64,000 bases of DNA from the NCBI RefSeq assembly GCF_900114345.1, contig NZ_FOZJ01000002.1, positions 1,178,001 through 1,242,000 on the forward strand. The letters are read 5' to 3'. This DNA comes from Microbacterium sp. cf046. Its GTDB lineage: Bacteria; Actinomycetota; Actinomycetes; Actinomycetales; Microbacteriaceae. Position numbers and translations under genes: made by a program. Position 1 is the stretch's first letter; each line of letters starts with the position of its first letter. Shown here piece by piece: positions 43,973-53,488 of this stretch. The notes under the pieces are model-generated. The model searched no databases and was not told the DNA's origin. It saw only the letters and a program-made list of their open reading frames with translations.

Positions 43973-46657
43973 ATGCGCGAGTTCACCCAGACCGAAGCGA
44001 TCGACCTCGTCGGACGGTTCGAGGCCGGCCAGGAGATCCCCGAGCGGATGCGGGCCGATGTGCGCATGCTCGGATCACTGCTCGGGCGCGTGCTGCGCGA
44101 GAGCGGATCACCCGGGCTCTACGAGGACGTCGAGCGGCTGCGCGTGGCGACGATCCACGCGTACACCGACGACACGCCCGAGGCCTTCGCGAGCGCCGCC
44201 GACATCGCCGACTCGCTCACGATCGAGCGAGCCGATGAGGTCGCCCGCGCGTTCACCTGCTACTTCCACCTCGTGAACCTCGCCGAAGAGCACCAGCGCG
44301 TCCGCATCCTCCGCGAGCGCGACGGCCGCCCCGACCGCGAGGACGCCACGGATTCGCTCGCCGCCGCGTTCGTCAGCCTCGCGGCCGAGGTCGGCGATGA
44401 CACCGCCCTGCAGCGGCTGCAGAGCATGCGGTTCCATCCGGTGTTCACGGCCCATCCCACCGAGGCGCGCCGCCGCGCGATCTCGACCAGCATCCGCCGC
44501 CTGGCCGCATTCCTCGAGGAGCACGACGCGTCGCTGCGCAACGGCGCCGACCAGCGACGCGCTGAGCGGCGGATGCTGGAGGAGATCGACACCCTGTGGC
44601 GGACCGCCCCGCTGCGTCCTGAGAAGCCGTCGCCCACCGACGAGGTGCGCGCCGTGATGGCGGTCTTCGACGAGACGCTCTACACCGCGATTCCGCACGT
44701 GTACCGCCGTGTCGACGATGCACTTCAAGGACCGGCCGCCGGTGGGCGCGCCCCCGTGGTGCGGCCGTTCGTGCGCGTCGGGTCGTGGGTCGGCGGCGAC
44801 CGAGACGGGAACCCCTTCGTGACGGCATCCGTGACGCGCAAGGCCGCTGCGATCGCGAGCGAGCACGTGCTGCTCGGCCTCGAGCGGACGGCCAGCCGCA
44901 TCGGGCGCGGACTCACCCTCGACGGTTCGACCACTCCGCCGAGCGATGCACTGGTCGCCCTGTGGCAGCGGCTCAAGGCCGCCGACGAGGACGCCGCGAC
45001 CGAGATCGCGAAGCGGTCGCCGAACGAGCCGCACCGGCGGATCCTGCTGCTGATCGCACGCAGGATCGCCGCCACCCGCGTGCGCGACGCCGACCTCGGC
45101 TACCGCGACCCGGAGCAGCTGCTCGCCGATCTGCGCATCGTGCAGGACTCGCTCGTGAGCGCACGCGCTCCCCGGCAGGCATACGGGCACCTGCAGCAGC
45201 TGCTGTGGCAGGTCGAGACGTTCGGCTTCCACCTCACCGAGCTCGAGGTGCGCCAGCACTCGGCGGTGCACGCCACCGTGCTGGCCCAGTTGGATGCCGG
45301 CGGCCCGCGCACCGAGCTCGCCGAGGAGGTGCTCGACGTCTTCCGCGCGATCGCGTTCCTGCAGGCGCGCTACGGCCCGCGCGCGGCCGGCCGCTACATC
45401 GTGTCGTTCACGCAGTCCGCCGAGGACCTCGCCAACGTGCACCGGCTCGCCCGGTACGCGGCGGGCTCCGACAGCGCCGACGGCGCGACGCCGGTGCTGG
45501 ATGTCATCCCCCTCTTCGAGACGTTCGCCGATCTGCAGGCGGCGCCGCGCATCCTCGCCGAGATCGTCGAGCACCCCGAGTTCGCAGCGCGCCTGGAGGC
45601 GACCGGTCGGCGCCTCGAGGTCATGCTCGGGTACTCGGACTCCTCGAAGGACGTCGGGCCGGTCGCGGCGAACCTCGCGCTGTACGAGGCGCAGGCGGCG
45701 ATCGCGGCATGGGCGCGGGAGAACGCCATCGAGCTGACCCTCTTCCACGGTCGCGGCGGTGCGCTCGGTCGCGGCGGCGGTCCCGCGAACTCGGCGATCC
45801 TCGCGCAGCCTCCGCATTCGGTCGACGGACGGTTCAAGCTCACCGAGCAGGGTGAGGTCATCTTCGCCCGCTACGGCGACCCCGCGATCGCGATGCGCCA
45901 CATCGATCAGGTCGCCGCGGCCGTGCTGCTGGCTTCGGCGCCGTCGATCGAACACCGCAACCAGAGCGCGGCGGCGCGGTACGCGCAGGTCGCCGCGACG
46001 ATGGATGCGGCATCCCGAGCACGCTTCTTCGAACTCGTCAAGGCGCCTGGCTTCGCACCGTGGTTCGCTCAGGTCACCCCGATGGAGGAGGTCGGCCTGC
46101 TCGCCCTCGGCTCCCGGCCGGCCCGCAGAGGACTCTCGGTCGAATCCCTCGAGGACCTCCGCGCGATCCCGTGGGTGTTCGCGTGGACGCAGGCGCGCAT
46201 CAATCTCGCGGGCTGGTTCGGACTCGGCACGGCGCTGGATGCCGTCGGCGACGAAGACATGCTGCGACAGGCATATCAGGACTGGCCGCTGTTCCACACC
46301 ATGGTCGACAACGTGGCGATGAGCCTGGCGAAGGCGGATCCACGCATTGCGCGGCGCTACCTCGACCTCGGCGACCGCGATGATCTCGCGGAGCTGGTGA
46401 TGGACGAGATGGAGCTGACCCGGAAGTGGGTCGTGCGGGTGACCGCCGGTTCGGATGTGCTCGACAACAAACCCGTGCTGCAGCGCGCCGTCAAGATGCG
46501 CAGCCCCTACGTCGACGCGCTGTCTCTGCTCCAGCTGCGCGCACTGCGCGCACTGCGCGCGGACGCGACGAGCGGCGCCCCCGCCGATCCGGAACAGCAG
46601 CGCCTGCTGCTCCTCTCCGTGAGCGGGGTCGCGGCCGGCCTCCAGAACACCGGCTGA
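43973..46657 (+). CDS. ppc: Phosphoenolpyruvate carboxylase
   Basis: Ppc adds bicarbonate to phosphoenolpyruvate to make oxaloacetate, refilling the TCA cycle. The 894-residue enzyme has the catalytic His segment FTAHPTEARRRAIS at about residue 160, VGSWVGGDRDGNPFVTA, GYSDSSKDVGPVAA, the loop FHGRGGALGRGGGP and EQGEVI. It ends in QNTG, the invariant end of the family (-NTG). A much longer frame runs upstream antisense to nhaA and is discounted; the ATG at 43973 is 7 bases after TAGCGT. It converges on the gamma-carbonic anhydrase gene. Confidence 0.96.
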   Translation: MREFTQTEAIDLVGRFEAGQEIPERMRADVRMLGSLLGRVLRESGSPGLYEDVERLRVATIHAYTDDTPEAFASAADIADSLTIERADEVARAFTCYFHLVNLAEEHQRVRILRERDGRPDREDATDSLAAAFVSLAAEVGDDTALQRLQSMRFHPVFTAHPTEARRRAISTSIRRLAAFLEEHDASLRNGADQRRAERRMLEEIDTLWRTAPLRPEKPSPTDEVRAVMAVFDETLYTAIPHVYRRVDDALQGPAAGGRAPVVRPFVRVGSWVGGDRDGNPFVTASVTRKAAAIASEHVLLGLERTASRIGRGLTLDGSTTPPSDALVALWQRLKAADEDAATEIAKRSPNEPHRRILLLIARRIAATRVRDADLGYRDPEQLLADLRIVQDSLVSARAPRQAYGHLQQLLWQVETFGFHLTELEVRQHSAVHATVLAQLDAGGPRTELAEEVLDVFRAIAFLQARYGPRAAGRYIVSFTQSAEDLANVHRLARYAAGSDSADGATPVLDVIPLFETFADLQAAPRILAEIVEHPEFAARLEATGRRLEVMLGYSDSSKDVGPVAANLALYEAQAAIAAWARENAIELTLFHGRGGALGRGGGPANSAILAQPPHSVDGRFKLTEQGEVIFARYGDPAIAMRHIDQVAAAVLLASAPSIEHRNQSAAARYAQVAATMDAASRARFFELVKAPGFAPWFAQVTPMEEVGLLALGSRPARRGLSVESLEDLRAIPWVFAWTQARINLAGWFGLGTALDAVGDEDMLRQAYQDWPLFHTMVDNVAMSLAKADPRIARRYLDLGDRDDLAELVMDEMELTRKWVVRVTAGSDVLDNKPVLQRAVKMRSPYVDALSLLQLRALRALRADATSGAPADPEQQRLLLLSVSGVAAGLQNTG

Positions 46658-46663
46658 GGTCGG

Positions 46664-47263
46664 TCAGTCCAGCCGCACGTCGCGATCGTGCCGGGCCAGG
46701 CTGCGGCCGTAGCGCTCGGTGAGCTGCACCATCAGGTCGGGGGTGTCGCGGTCGATGCCGAACACGTACCCGGGGAAGTCGAGCTCCTTCTGGGCGGCCC
46801 AGATCTCCTCGTGGCGCTCAGGCGGCAGGATCTGGGCGGGATCCCCCACCGCGACCCATCCGATCGGCACGACGCTCTGCGGCGGCAGCACGGAGCGCAA
46901 GTGGACGACCGCATTGATGCGCACCTCGCTGCGCTCTCCGACGCGGGCACCGTTGAAGATCCGCGTACCGGTGGCGAGGAAGACCTCGTCGCCGATCGTG
47001 GCCCCCGACACGCTGGCCATCGGACCGACGAGCGTGTGGTCGCCGATGTGCACGGCATTCGTGGCGCTCGCCCGGATCAATGCGTTCTCCATCACGATGA
47101 CGTTCGCCCCGAGGGTGATCGGCCCGCCTTCGGCCGTGATCACCGCACCGTGCAGAACCTGACAGTCGGCGCCGATCTCGACGTCGCCGCTGATCACCGC
47201 GGTGGGCGCGATCACGGCATCGGGATGGATGCGGGGCCGTGCCCCGAGGTGCTCGAACTGCAT
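46664..47263 (-). CDS. Gamma-carbonic anhydrase-like left-handed beta-helix protein
   Basis: The 199-residue protein is built from hexapeptide repeats (IAPTAVISGDVEIGADCQVLHGAVI). At the usual zinc-His positions I see VHIGDHTLVGP and NAVVHLRSVLPP; the first expected His (normally in NxxRGD/H) is less clear, so activity is uncertain. GAGAGGAG lies 6 bases before the ATG at 47263. It lies 14 bases after the DUF2652 gene and converges on ppc with a 6-base gap. Confidence 0.82.
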   Translation of the reverse strand: MQFEHLGARPRIHPDAVIAPTAVISGDVEIGADCQVLHGAVITAEGGPITLGANVIVMENALIRASATNAVHIGDHTLVGPMASVSGATIGDEVFLATGTRIFNGARVGERSEVRINAVVHLRSVLPPQSVVPIGWVAVGDPAQILPPERHEEIWAAQKELDFPGYVFGIDRDTPDLMVQLTERYGRSLARHDRDVRLD

Positions 47264-47277
47264 CGGAACCGCTCCTC

Positions 47278-47985
47278 TCAGCGCACCTTGCGGGGCTGCT
47301 TCATGCCGAGCATGTAGGGCATCCCCTGGCCCACCGCCGCGAACGTCTTGCCGATCCGGGCACCCCACGACGGCTTGCGCGGCGGTGGGAGCAGACCGTC
47401 CAGATCGGCGACGTCGACGAAGTACGCGCGCACTTCTCCGATGCCCTCCAATTCGGGAGTGATCTCATGCACCGGCGCCGGCATCGACGTCTCGTCCACC
47501 TGATAGAGCTCTTCGGAGACCAGGACGTATTCGGGGATCGACACCGAGTTCTTCAGCAGCCGGTGAACCAGGATCACGTCGATGCCCACGAGCTTCGTGC
47601 GCCCGCGGATGCTCTGCGTGGCCACCTCGCCGATGTGCGCGACGAACTTCAGCTTCAGGTTGCCGGCCTCTTTGCACCCGCCGCACGGGCAGAGGTTCTT
47701 CGCGACGTATTCGCGCTCGAGGTGGAAGGCCTGATGCATCGCCACCGCGACCTGCATGATCTCGGTCACGGTCGGGTCGGGGTCGCGCTTGCGCGACGGC
47801 CGCGAGAGGAAGGCCGCATCGCCTTCGATCTCGATGAGGTCGAATCCGCGCGCCGCCTGGATCATCCGCTCCAGCATCCGTGCGGTGTTCACCTCGGCGT
47901 GCGCGAGGCTCATGCGGTGCGAGCCCATGTATTCGGTGTAGCCGCCGATGTCGGCGATCAGCAGCGCGGCACGCTCGGATGTCAT
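47278..47985 (-). CDS. DUF2652 protein with nucleotidyl-cyclase-like fold
   Basis: The 235-residue protein starts LLIADIGGYTEYMGSHRM, which matches the first metal-Asp motif of class III cyclases (Asp12). IEIEGDAAFL at about 51-60 matches the second (Asp56). Glu52 stands where class III enzymes select the base. A small Cys cluster (C99, C101, C104 in NLCPCGGCKE) follows. The expected transition-state Asn seems replaced in GIDVILVHRLLKNSV, while an Arg is kept, so activity is doubtful. It follows an MFS protein with a cyclic-nucleotide-binding domain by 45 bases. Confidence 0.75.
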   Translation of the reverse strand: MTSERAALLIADIGGYTEYMGSHRMSLAHAEVNTARMLERMIQAARGFDLIEIEGDAAFLSRPSRKRDPDPTVTEIMQVAVAMHQAFHLEREYVAKNLCPCGGCKEAGNLKLKFVAHIGEVATQSIRGRTKLVGIDVILVHRLLKNSVSIPEYVLVSEELYQVDETSMPAPVHEITPELEGIGEVRAYFVDVADLDGLLPPPRKPSWGARIGKTFAAVGQGMPYMLGMKQPRKVR

Positions 47986-48030
47986 GCCTCACCATCCCAT
48001 CTCCGGCGACTCATCTCAACGATCCGCACC

Positions 48031-49722
48031 TCATGAGGTCGGCGGCGGATCATCGGCCTCGTCGTTCGGTGCGAAACGGCCGAGCTGATCATCGACGGCC
48101 GCCTCCGCGGCCTGCGCGCTGGGCGTGTACCCCAGGACTGCCGAGATGAACCGGTCTGGGCTGAGGGCCCGCAGCAGCAGCGAGGTCCGTGCCACCACCG
48201 TGGCGGTGCGGCGGCTGCGGCGAAGCAGCGCGATCTCACCGAATCCGTCCCCGGGGCCCAGTGTCGCCACGATCCTGCCGTCGCCCAGGACGTCGGCTTC
48301 ACCCGACTCGATCACGTAATAACGGTCGCCGATCTCCCCCTGGGTGACGACCGCATCGCCGGCAGGAACCTCGACGGATTCGAGTCCCCGGGCGAGCTGC
48401 TCGATCGCGGGAAGTGGCAGCGGGTGGAACATGGGAACCCGCTGCAGCAGCCCGATGTCGAGATCGAGGTCGTCAACGGAGTCGTCCATCCGTTTCAGGC
48501 GGCGCAGCGACAGCATCGCCAGGACCGGGCACAGCAGCCCGATCGCGATGAGTGCCGCCGGTATGCCGAACCATCCGATCAACGCCGACGCGAGGATGGC
48601 CCCGAGGCCGATGGAGACCGCGACCAGGCTCTCCAGCACGCCGAAGACGCGCGCCAGGACCGTGTCGGGGGCGAGCCGCGCGATGAGCGTGAACCCGGCG
48701 ACGTCGATCACAGCGTTCCCGATGCCCACGAAGGCGAGGAAGAACAGCGACGCGGCTTCGTGCGGATAGACCCCGATCAGCACGAAGGGCAGTCCCCACA
48801 GCGTCACCCCGAGGGCGAACCACAGCCCGAGCCGGCCGGTGCCGACCAGGAACGATGCGCCGAGCGATCCGATGACGGCACCCACGCCGACGGCGGCCAT
48901 GAGGGCTCCCACGCCGGGGTCGCCGGTGCCGAGCAGCTCGATGGCGACCACCACCGAGAACACGGTGAGCGCTCCGCGAGTCAGCGATTGCGCGGCCGCC
49001 AGGCCGAGGATCAGCTGGAGGTCGCGACTGCCGGTGACGGCCCGGACGCCGTCCGCCGCCTCCTTCAGCAGATCGGGTCGGCGGGGCGCCGCCGGGCGCG
49101 GCGGCGCGTCGTACCGCACCCTCAGCAGAAGCAGGGCGGCCCAGAATGATGCGGCGGCCGCGACGGCGAACACGACCGAGACGTCGGTGAACGCCAGCAG
49201 CACGGCGGCCAGGAGCGGACCCACCAGGGTGGCGATCGAATCCAGCAGTCCGCGCACGACGTTGGCGCTGGCCAGTTCGTGCCCGGTGCGGCACAGCGTC
49301 GGCAGGAGTGCGGAGTGCGCGGGCCGGAACATGGTCGCCGCGATCGTCGACAGCACGGCGAGCGCGTACACGAGGATGACGGGACCGTTCAGCGCGACCG
49401 TCACCGCTGCGACCGCCGTGGCCACCCCGCGCACCGTGGAGACCACCACGAGCACCCGCTCGCGCCTGCCCCGGTCGGCGAACGGCGACAGCAGCGGAGC
49501 GAGGACCGCCGACGGCACCATGCGCAGCAGGCCGACCAGCCCCAGTGCCAGAGCACCGCCCGCGGTATAGGCCACGACGCCGAGCGCGACGGTGAAGGCC
49601 CATTCCGCGGTCCATGCGCCGAGGAAGCTCAGCTGAGCCCTCCGCAGGTTCGGGTTGCGCCAGTTGCTCGAGAACGCGGCACCAGCCTCGCGGAGCCTGC
49701 TGCGGCTCCCCCCAAGACCCAT
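48031..49722 (-). CDS. MFS transporter fused to a cyclic-nucleotide-binding domain
   Basis: The 563-residue protein has about 12 membrane helices (about 25-405) of the MFS enterobactin-exporter/MFS_3 type, with the loop LSPFADRGRRERVLV. A CAP_ED domain occupies about 425-540: VPAGDAVVTQGEIGDRYYVIE, then GDGFGEIALLRRSRRTATVVA. The FGEIALL glutamate and the RTATV arginine of the phosphate-binding cassette are kept, so it should bind a cyclic nucleotide. The transported substrate is unknown. The ATG is 6 bases after TAGAGT. The next gene is the cyclase-fold DUF2652 protein. Confidence 0.88.
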   Translation of the reverse strand: MGLGGSRSRLREAGAAFSSNWRNPNLRRAQLSFLGAWTAEWAFTVALGVVAYTAGGALALGLVGLLRMVPSAVLAPLLSPFADRGRRERVLVVVSTVRGVATAVAAVTVALNGPVILVYALAVLSTIAATMFRPAHSALLPTLCRTGHELASANVVRGLLDSIATLVGPLLAAVLLAFTDVSVVFAVAAAASFWAALLLLRVRYDAPPRPAAPRRPDLLKEAADGVRAVTGSRDLQLILGLAAAQSLTRGALTVFSVVVAIELLGTGDPGVGALMAAVGVGAVIGSLGASFLVGTGRLGLWFALGVTLWGLPFVLIGVYPHEAASLFFLAFVGIGNAVIDVAGFTLIARLAPDTVLARVFGVLESLVAVSIGLGAILASALIGWFGIPAALIAIGLLCPVLAMLSLRRLKRMDDSVDDLDLDIGLLQRVPMFHPLPLPAIEQLARGLESVEVPAGDAVVTQGEIGDRYYVIESGEADVLGDGRIVATLGPGDGFGEIALLRRSRRTATVVARTSLLLRALSPDRFISAVLGYTPSAQAAEAAVDDQLGRFAPNDEADDPPPTS

Positions 49723-49728
49723 GTCGCG

Positions 49729-49734
49729 ACTCTA
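49729..49734 (-). promoter_or_regulatory. -10 hexamer TAGAGT for leaderless MFS-CNB gene
   Basis: TAGAGT, then CGCGAC, then ATG. It would drive the MFS, DUF2652 and gamma-carbonic anhydrase genes. Confidence 0.5.
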
Positions 49735-49795
49735 GGGCCTCCCGACCGGGCACGGCCAGCGCGGGCGCGCGACGATCCGCGGACTGCTCAGTCGA

Positions 49796-52700
49796 TCAGG
49801 GTCGGACTGCGGGCGCCGCGTCCTGTGCGGCCGGCGCCGGCAGCGGGAACAGCTGATCCAGCAGCTGCCGCACCCACGCGATCAGATCGGCATCCGAGAC
49901 GCGCTCGTCGCCGGCGCGCGGCATCGGGATGACGAGTGCCTCTCCGCCGGCGAGCACCTTCGCCGCGGGGTACAGCCGCTGCAGGCGCACCCGCAGCGAG
50001 TCGGGCAGGTTCGCCGGGGCGATCCGCAGGTTCGGCCCCATCGCAACGACATCGGCCAGCCCCGACTGCGCGGCACGGCGGCGCAGGCGGGCGACCGCGA
50101 GCAGCCCCTCGGTCTCCGACGGCAGCTCCCCGTACCGGTCGCGCAGCTCGTCGACGACGAGGTCGATCGCGTCGTCCTTCGCGGTGGCGGACGCGGCAGC
50201 CGAGAGCTTCTGGTACGCCTCGAGCCGCAGGCGCTCGCTGTCGATGTACGACTCCGGGATCCGGGCCTGGACGGGCAGCTCGAGCCGCAGCTCGGTCGGC
50301 CCCTCGGTCTCCTCGCCGCGGAACGTCGCCACAGCCTCGCCGATCATGCGCAGGTAGAGATCGAACCCCACGCCCGCGATGTGCCCGGCCTGCTCGGCGC
50401 CGAGCAGGTTGCCGGCTCCGCGCAGCTCGAGGTCCTTGAGGGCCACCTGCATGCCGCTGCCGAGGTCGTTGTTCACCGCGATCGTCTCGAGGCGGTCGGC
50501 GGCCGTCTCGGAGAGCGGCTTGTTCTCGTCGTAGAGGAAGTACGCGTAGGCGCGCTCGCGAGCCCGGCCGACCCGGCCGCGCAGCTGGTGCAGCTGCGAC
50601 AGACCGTACTTGTCGGCGCGGTCGATGATGATCGTGTTCGCGTTCGCGATGTCGAGGCCGGTCTCGACGATCGTCGTCGAGACCAGCACGTCCGCGCGGC
50701 GCTCCCAGAAGTCGTCGACGACCTGCTCGAGCGCGTGCTCGCCCATCTGGCCGTGGGCGACCGCGATGCGCGCTTCGGGCACGAGCTCGGCCAGGTGAGC
50801 CGCGACGCGCTGGATGGACTGCACTCGGTTGTGGACGTAGAAGATCTGGCCCTCGCGAAGCAGTTCTCGTCGGATCGCCGCCGCGATCTGCTTGTCGTTG
50901 CGCGCGCCCACGTAGGTCAGGATCGGGTGGCGGTCCTCGGGGGGCGTCTGCAGTGTCGACATCTCGCGGATGCCGGTGACCGCCATCTCGAGCGTGCGCG
51001 GGATCGGGGTCGCGCTCATCGCGAGGATGTCGACGTTCGTCTTGAGCTTCTTCAGCTTGTCCTTGTGCTCGACGCCGAAGCGCTGCTCCTCGTCGATGAT
51101 CAGCAGCCCGAGGTCCTTGAAGACGACGCCCTCCGTGAGGATGCGGTGGGTGCCGATCACCATGTCGACCGTGCCGTCGGTGAGTCCGGCGAGCGTGTCG
51201 CGCGCCTGCTTGTCCGTCTGGAAGCGCGACAGCGCACGCACCTGCACGGGGAAGCCGGCGAAGCGCTCGGTGAAGGTCTCCAGGTGCTGCTTGACCAGGA
51301 GGGTCGTGGGAACGAGCATCGCGACCTGCTTGCCGTCCTGGATCGCCTTGAACGATGCGCGCACCGCGACCTCGGTCTTGCCGAAGCCGACATCGCCGGA
51401 CAGGAGCCGATCCATCGGGATGGGCTTCTCCATGTCGGCCTTGATCTCGTCGATCGTCTGCAGCTGGTCGGGGGTCTCCGCGAACGGGAACGCCTCTTCG
51501 AGCTCACGCTGCCAGGGCGTATCGGGGCCGAACGCATGGCCCTTGGCCGCCATCCGGGCCGAGTAGAGCTTGACGAGCTCGACGGCGATGTCGCGCACGG
51601 CCCGGCGAGCGCGGCCCTTCGCCTGCGCCCAGTCGCTGCCGCCCATCTTCGAGAGCGTCGGCGCCTCGCCGCCGACGTACTTCGAGAGCAGGTCCAGCTG
51701 ATCGGTGGGCACGTAGAGCTTGTCACCGGGATAGCCGCGCTTGGACGGCGCGTACTCGAGCACGAGGTATTCGCGGACGCTCTTGACGGGGTTGCGACCG
51801 CCGCTGGAGACCTCGCGCTGAGTGAGCTCGACGAATCGGCCGATGCCGTGCGTGACGTGCACGACGAAATCGCCGGCCTTCAGCTGCAGCGGATCGACGA
51901 CGTTGCGTCGCCGCGATGCGAGCTTCTTGACGAGCCGCTGATCCGCTCCGATCGTGCGGCCGTAGAACTCCGTCTCGGTGAGCACGGCGAGCTTCGCGTC
52001 CACCGACTCGAATCCGCGCTCGAGCGTGGAGAGCACGACGTGCGCGACACCGGGCTCGGGAGGCTCGAACACGTCGTCCACGCGACGCGCGGCGATCCCG
52101 CGCTCGGCGAGCACGTCGCGAGCTCGCTCCACGAGGCCGGCTCCGGATGCCGCGACCACGACTCGCCAGCCGCCTGCGAGCAGTTCCCCGACATGGGCGG
52201 TCGCCCCGTCGACGTTGCCCTGGAACGAGGGCACCGACGACCCGGGCACGCGCACGCCGGCACCCGCCGACGCCTCGAGGAGGCCCTCCGCGGACGCATC
52301 CGCCTCGCCCGAGTCGAACGAGCTCAGCGTCCACCACGCGATGCGGCGGTCGGCCGCCGCTTCGCGCAGGGCGGGCAGGCTCACGAAGTCGCCCGAGCCG
52401 ATGTCGACCGGGCTTGCCGCGCCGGCCGTCGCCGCGCTCCACGCCGCCTCGAGGAACTCGCGGTTGGTCTCCAGCAGCGTGACGGCGCGGGTGACCGCGC
52501 GCTCGGGATCCACCAGCGCGATCGCGGACCCCTCGGGGAGATAGTCCACGACGGTGACGATGTCGTCGACGAGCGCCGGGATCAGCGACTCCATGCCCTC
52601 GGTCGGGATGCCTTCGGCCATCTTCTCGAGCATCCCGCGGATGCCGGGGAACTCGTCCTTCAGCTGTCGTGCGCGATCGCGCACGGCCTGGGTCAGCAGC

Positions 52701-53407
52701 AGCTCACGGCTCGCGGGCAGATCGACGGCGGCGACCTCGCCGGGGAGCGAGCGCTGGTCGGCGACCGAGAAGGCGCGGATCTGGTCGACCTCGTCGCCGA
52801 AGAACTCGACTCGGAAGGGATGATCGGCGATGGGCGGGAACACGTCGAGGATGCCGCCGCGCATCGCGAACTCCCCGCGCCGGGAGACCATGTCGACCCG
52901 GTGGTACGCGAGCTCGACCAGCCGCGCCGAGACCTCGGCGAGGTCGTGCCCTCGCTCTCCGACCGCGAGGTGCACCTCGACGGCATCGGCGAGACCGGCG
53001 GCGAGCGGCTGCAGCGCCCCGCGCACCGACGCGGTGACCACGAGGGGACTCCCGCCCGTCCACCGCGAGATGCGGCGGAGCACATCGAGCCGCCGCCCCA
53101 CGGTCTCGGGGCTCGGGCTCAGGCGTTCATGGGGCAGCGTCTCCCATGCGGGGAGATGCATCACCTCGGCGCCGGGAAGCAGTGCCTCCAGCGCCGGACC
53201 GAGCGATTCCGCACGACGACCGGTGGGGGCGATGACGAACAGCGCGCCGGCTCGACCGGCAGCCCGGCGCCGCTCGAGCAGCGATGCGAGCAGCGGTGCG
53301 TCGAGCCCTTCGACGAGCGAGAAGTCGGCGTCGACGGATGCCGAGGCCACGGCATCCCGGAAGGAGTCCGCCTGTTCGAGGGCGCGCACGATCCCGGGAA
53401 CTGTCAC
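49796..53407 (-). CDS. mfd: Transcription-repair coupling factor
   Basis: Mfd removes stalled RNA polymerase and recruits UvrA. The 1203-residue protein has the UvrB-like N-terminal modules (about 1-340), the CarD-like RNA-polymerase-interacting domain (LKAGDFVVHVTHGIGRFVELT, about 495-580), the translocase with Walker A SGDVGFGKTEVAVRA and box II LLIIDEEQRFGVEHK, and the C-terminal TRCF domain (ELPVQARIPESYIDSERLRLE). The GTG lies 6 bases after TAGACT. It is divergent from the Pro/Tyr-rich membrane-protein gene. Confidence 0.97.
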   Translation of the reverse strand: MTVPGIVRALEQADSFRDAVASASVDADFSLVEGLDAPLLASLLERRRAAGRAGALFVIAPTGRRAESLGPALEALLPGAEVMHLPAWETLPHERLSPSPETVGRRLDVLRRISRWTGGSPLVVTASVRGALQPLAAGLADAVEVHLAVGERGHDLAEVSARLVELAYHRVDMVSRRGEFAMRGGILDVFPPIADHPFRVEFFGDEVDQIRAFSVADQRSLPGEVAAVDLPASRELLLTQAVRDRARQLKDEFPGIRGMLEKMAEGIPTEGMESLIPALVDDIVTVVDYLPEGSAIALVDPERAVTRAVTLLETNREFLEAAWSAATAGAASPVDIGSGDFVSLPALREAAADRRIAWWTLSSFDSGEADASAEGLLEASAGAGVRVPGSSVPSFQGNVDGATAHVGELLAGGWRVVVAASGAGLVERARDVLAERGIAARRVDDVFEPPEPGVAHVVLSTLERGFESVDAKLAVLTETEFYGRTIGADQRLVKKLASRRRNVVDPLQLKAGDFVVHVTHGIGRFVELTQREVSSGGRNPVKSVREYLVLEYAPSKRGYPGDKLYVPTDQLDLLSKYVGGEAPTLSKMGGSDWAQAKGRARRAVRDIAVELVKLYSARMAAKGHAFGPDTPWQRELEEAFPFAETPDQLQTIDEIKADMEKPIPMDRLLSGDVGFGKTEVAVRASFKAIQDGKQVAMLVPTTLLVKQHLETFTERFAGFPVQVRALSRFQTDKQARDTLAGLTDGTVDMVIGTHRILTEGVVFKDLGLLIIDEEQRFGVEHKDKLKKLKTNVDILAMSATPIPRTLEMAVTGIREMSTLQTPPEDRHPILTYVGARNDKQIAAAIRRELLREGQIFYVHNRVQSIQRVAAHLAELVPEARIAVAHGQMGEHALEQVVDDFWERRADVLVSTTIVETGLDIANANTIIIDRADKYGLSQLHQLRGRVGRARERAYAYFLYDENKPLSETAADRLETIAVNNDLGSGMQVALKDLELRGAGNLLGAEQAGHIAGVGFDLYLRMIGEAVATFRGEETEGPTELRLELPVQARIPESYIDSERLRLEAYQKLSAAASATAKDDAIDLVVDELRDRYGELPSETEGLLAVARLRRRAAQSGLADVVAMGPNLRIAPANLPDSLRVRLQRLYPAAKVLAGGEALVIPMPRAGDERVSDADLIAWVRQLLDQLFPLPAPAAQDAAPAVRP

Positions 53408-53413
53408 CGCACG

Positions 53414-53419
53414 AGTCTA
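53414..53419 (-). promoter_or_regulatory. -10 hexamer TAGACT for leaderless mfd
   Basis: TAGACT, then CGTGCG, then GTG on the minus strand. Confidence 0.55.
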
Positions 53420-53475
53420 CGGGCGAGCGCGGACACTCGGACCGCCCGCGCGGCGGGCGACGGGTCACCGGCTCA

Positions 53476-53481
53476 TAGGAT
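53476..53481 (+). promoter_or_regulatory. -10 hexamer TAGGAT for leaderless Pro/Tyr-rich membrane protein
   Basis: TAGGAT, then GAGTGCC, then GTG at 53489. It overlaps an ATG at 53480 that would otherwise be taken as the start. Confidence 0.5.
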
Positions 53482-53488
53482 GAGTGCC

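Noticed and set aside
50381..53488. Upstream extension of the Pro/Tyr-rich protein frame across the mfd gene (over 1000 codons)
   Set aside because: It is the complement of mfd codons. The real start is the GTG at 53489, set by TAGGAT and by the divergent promoter layout.
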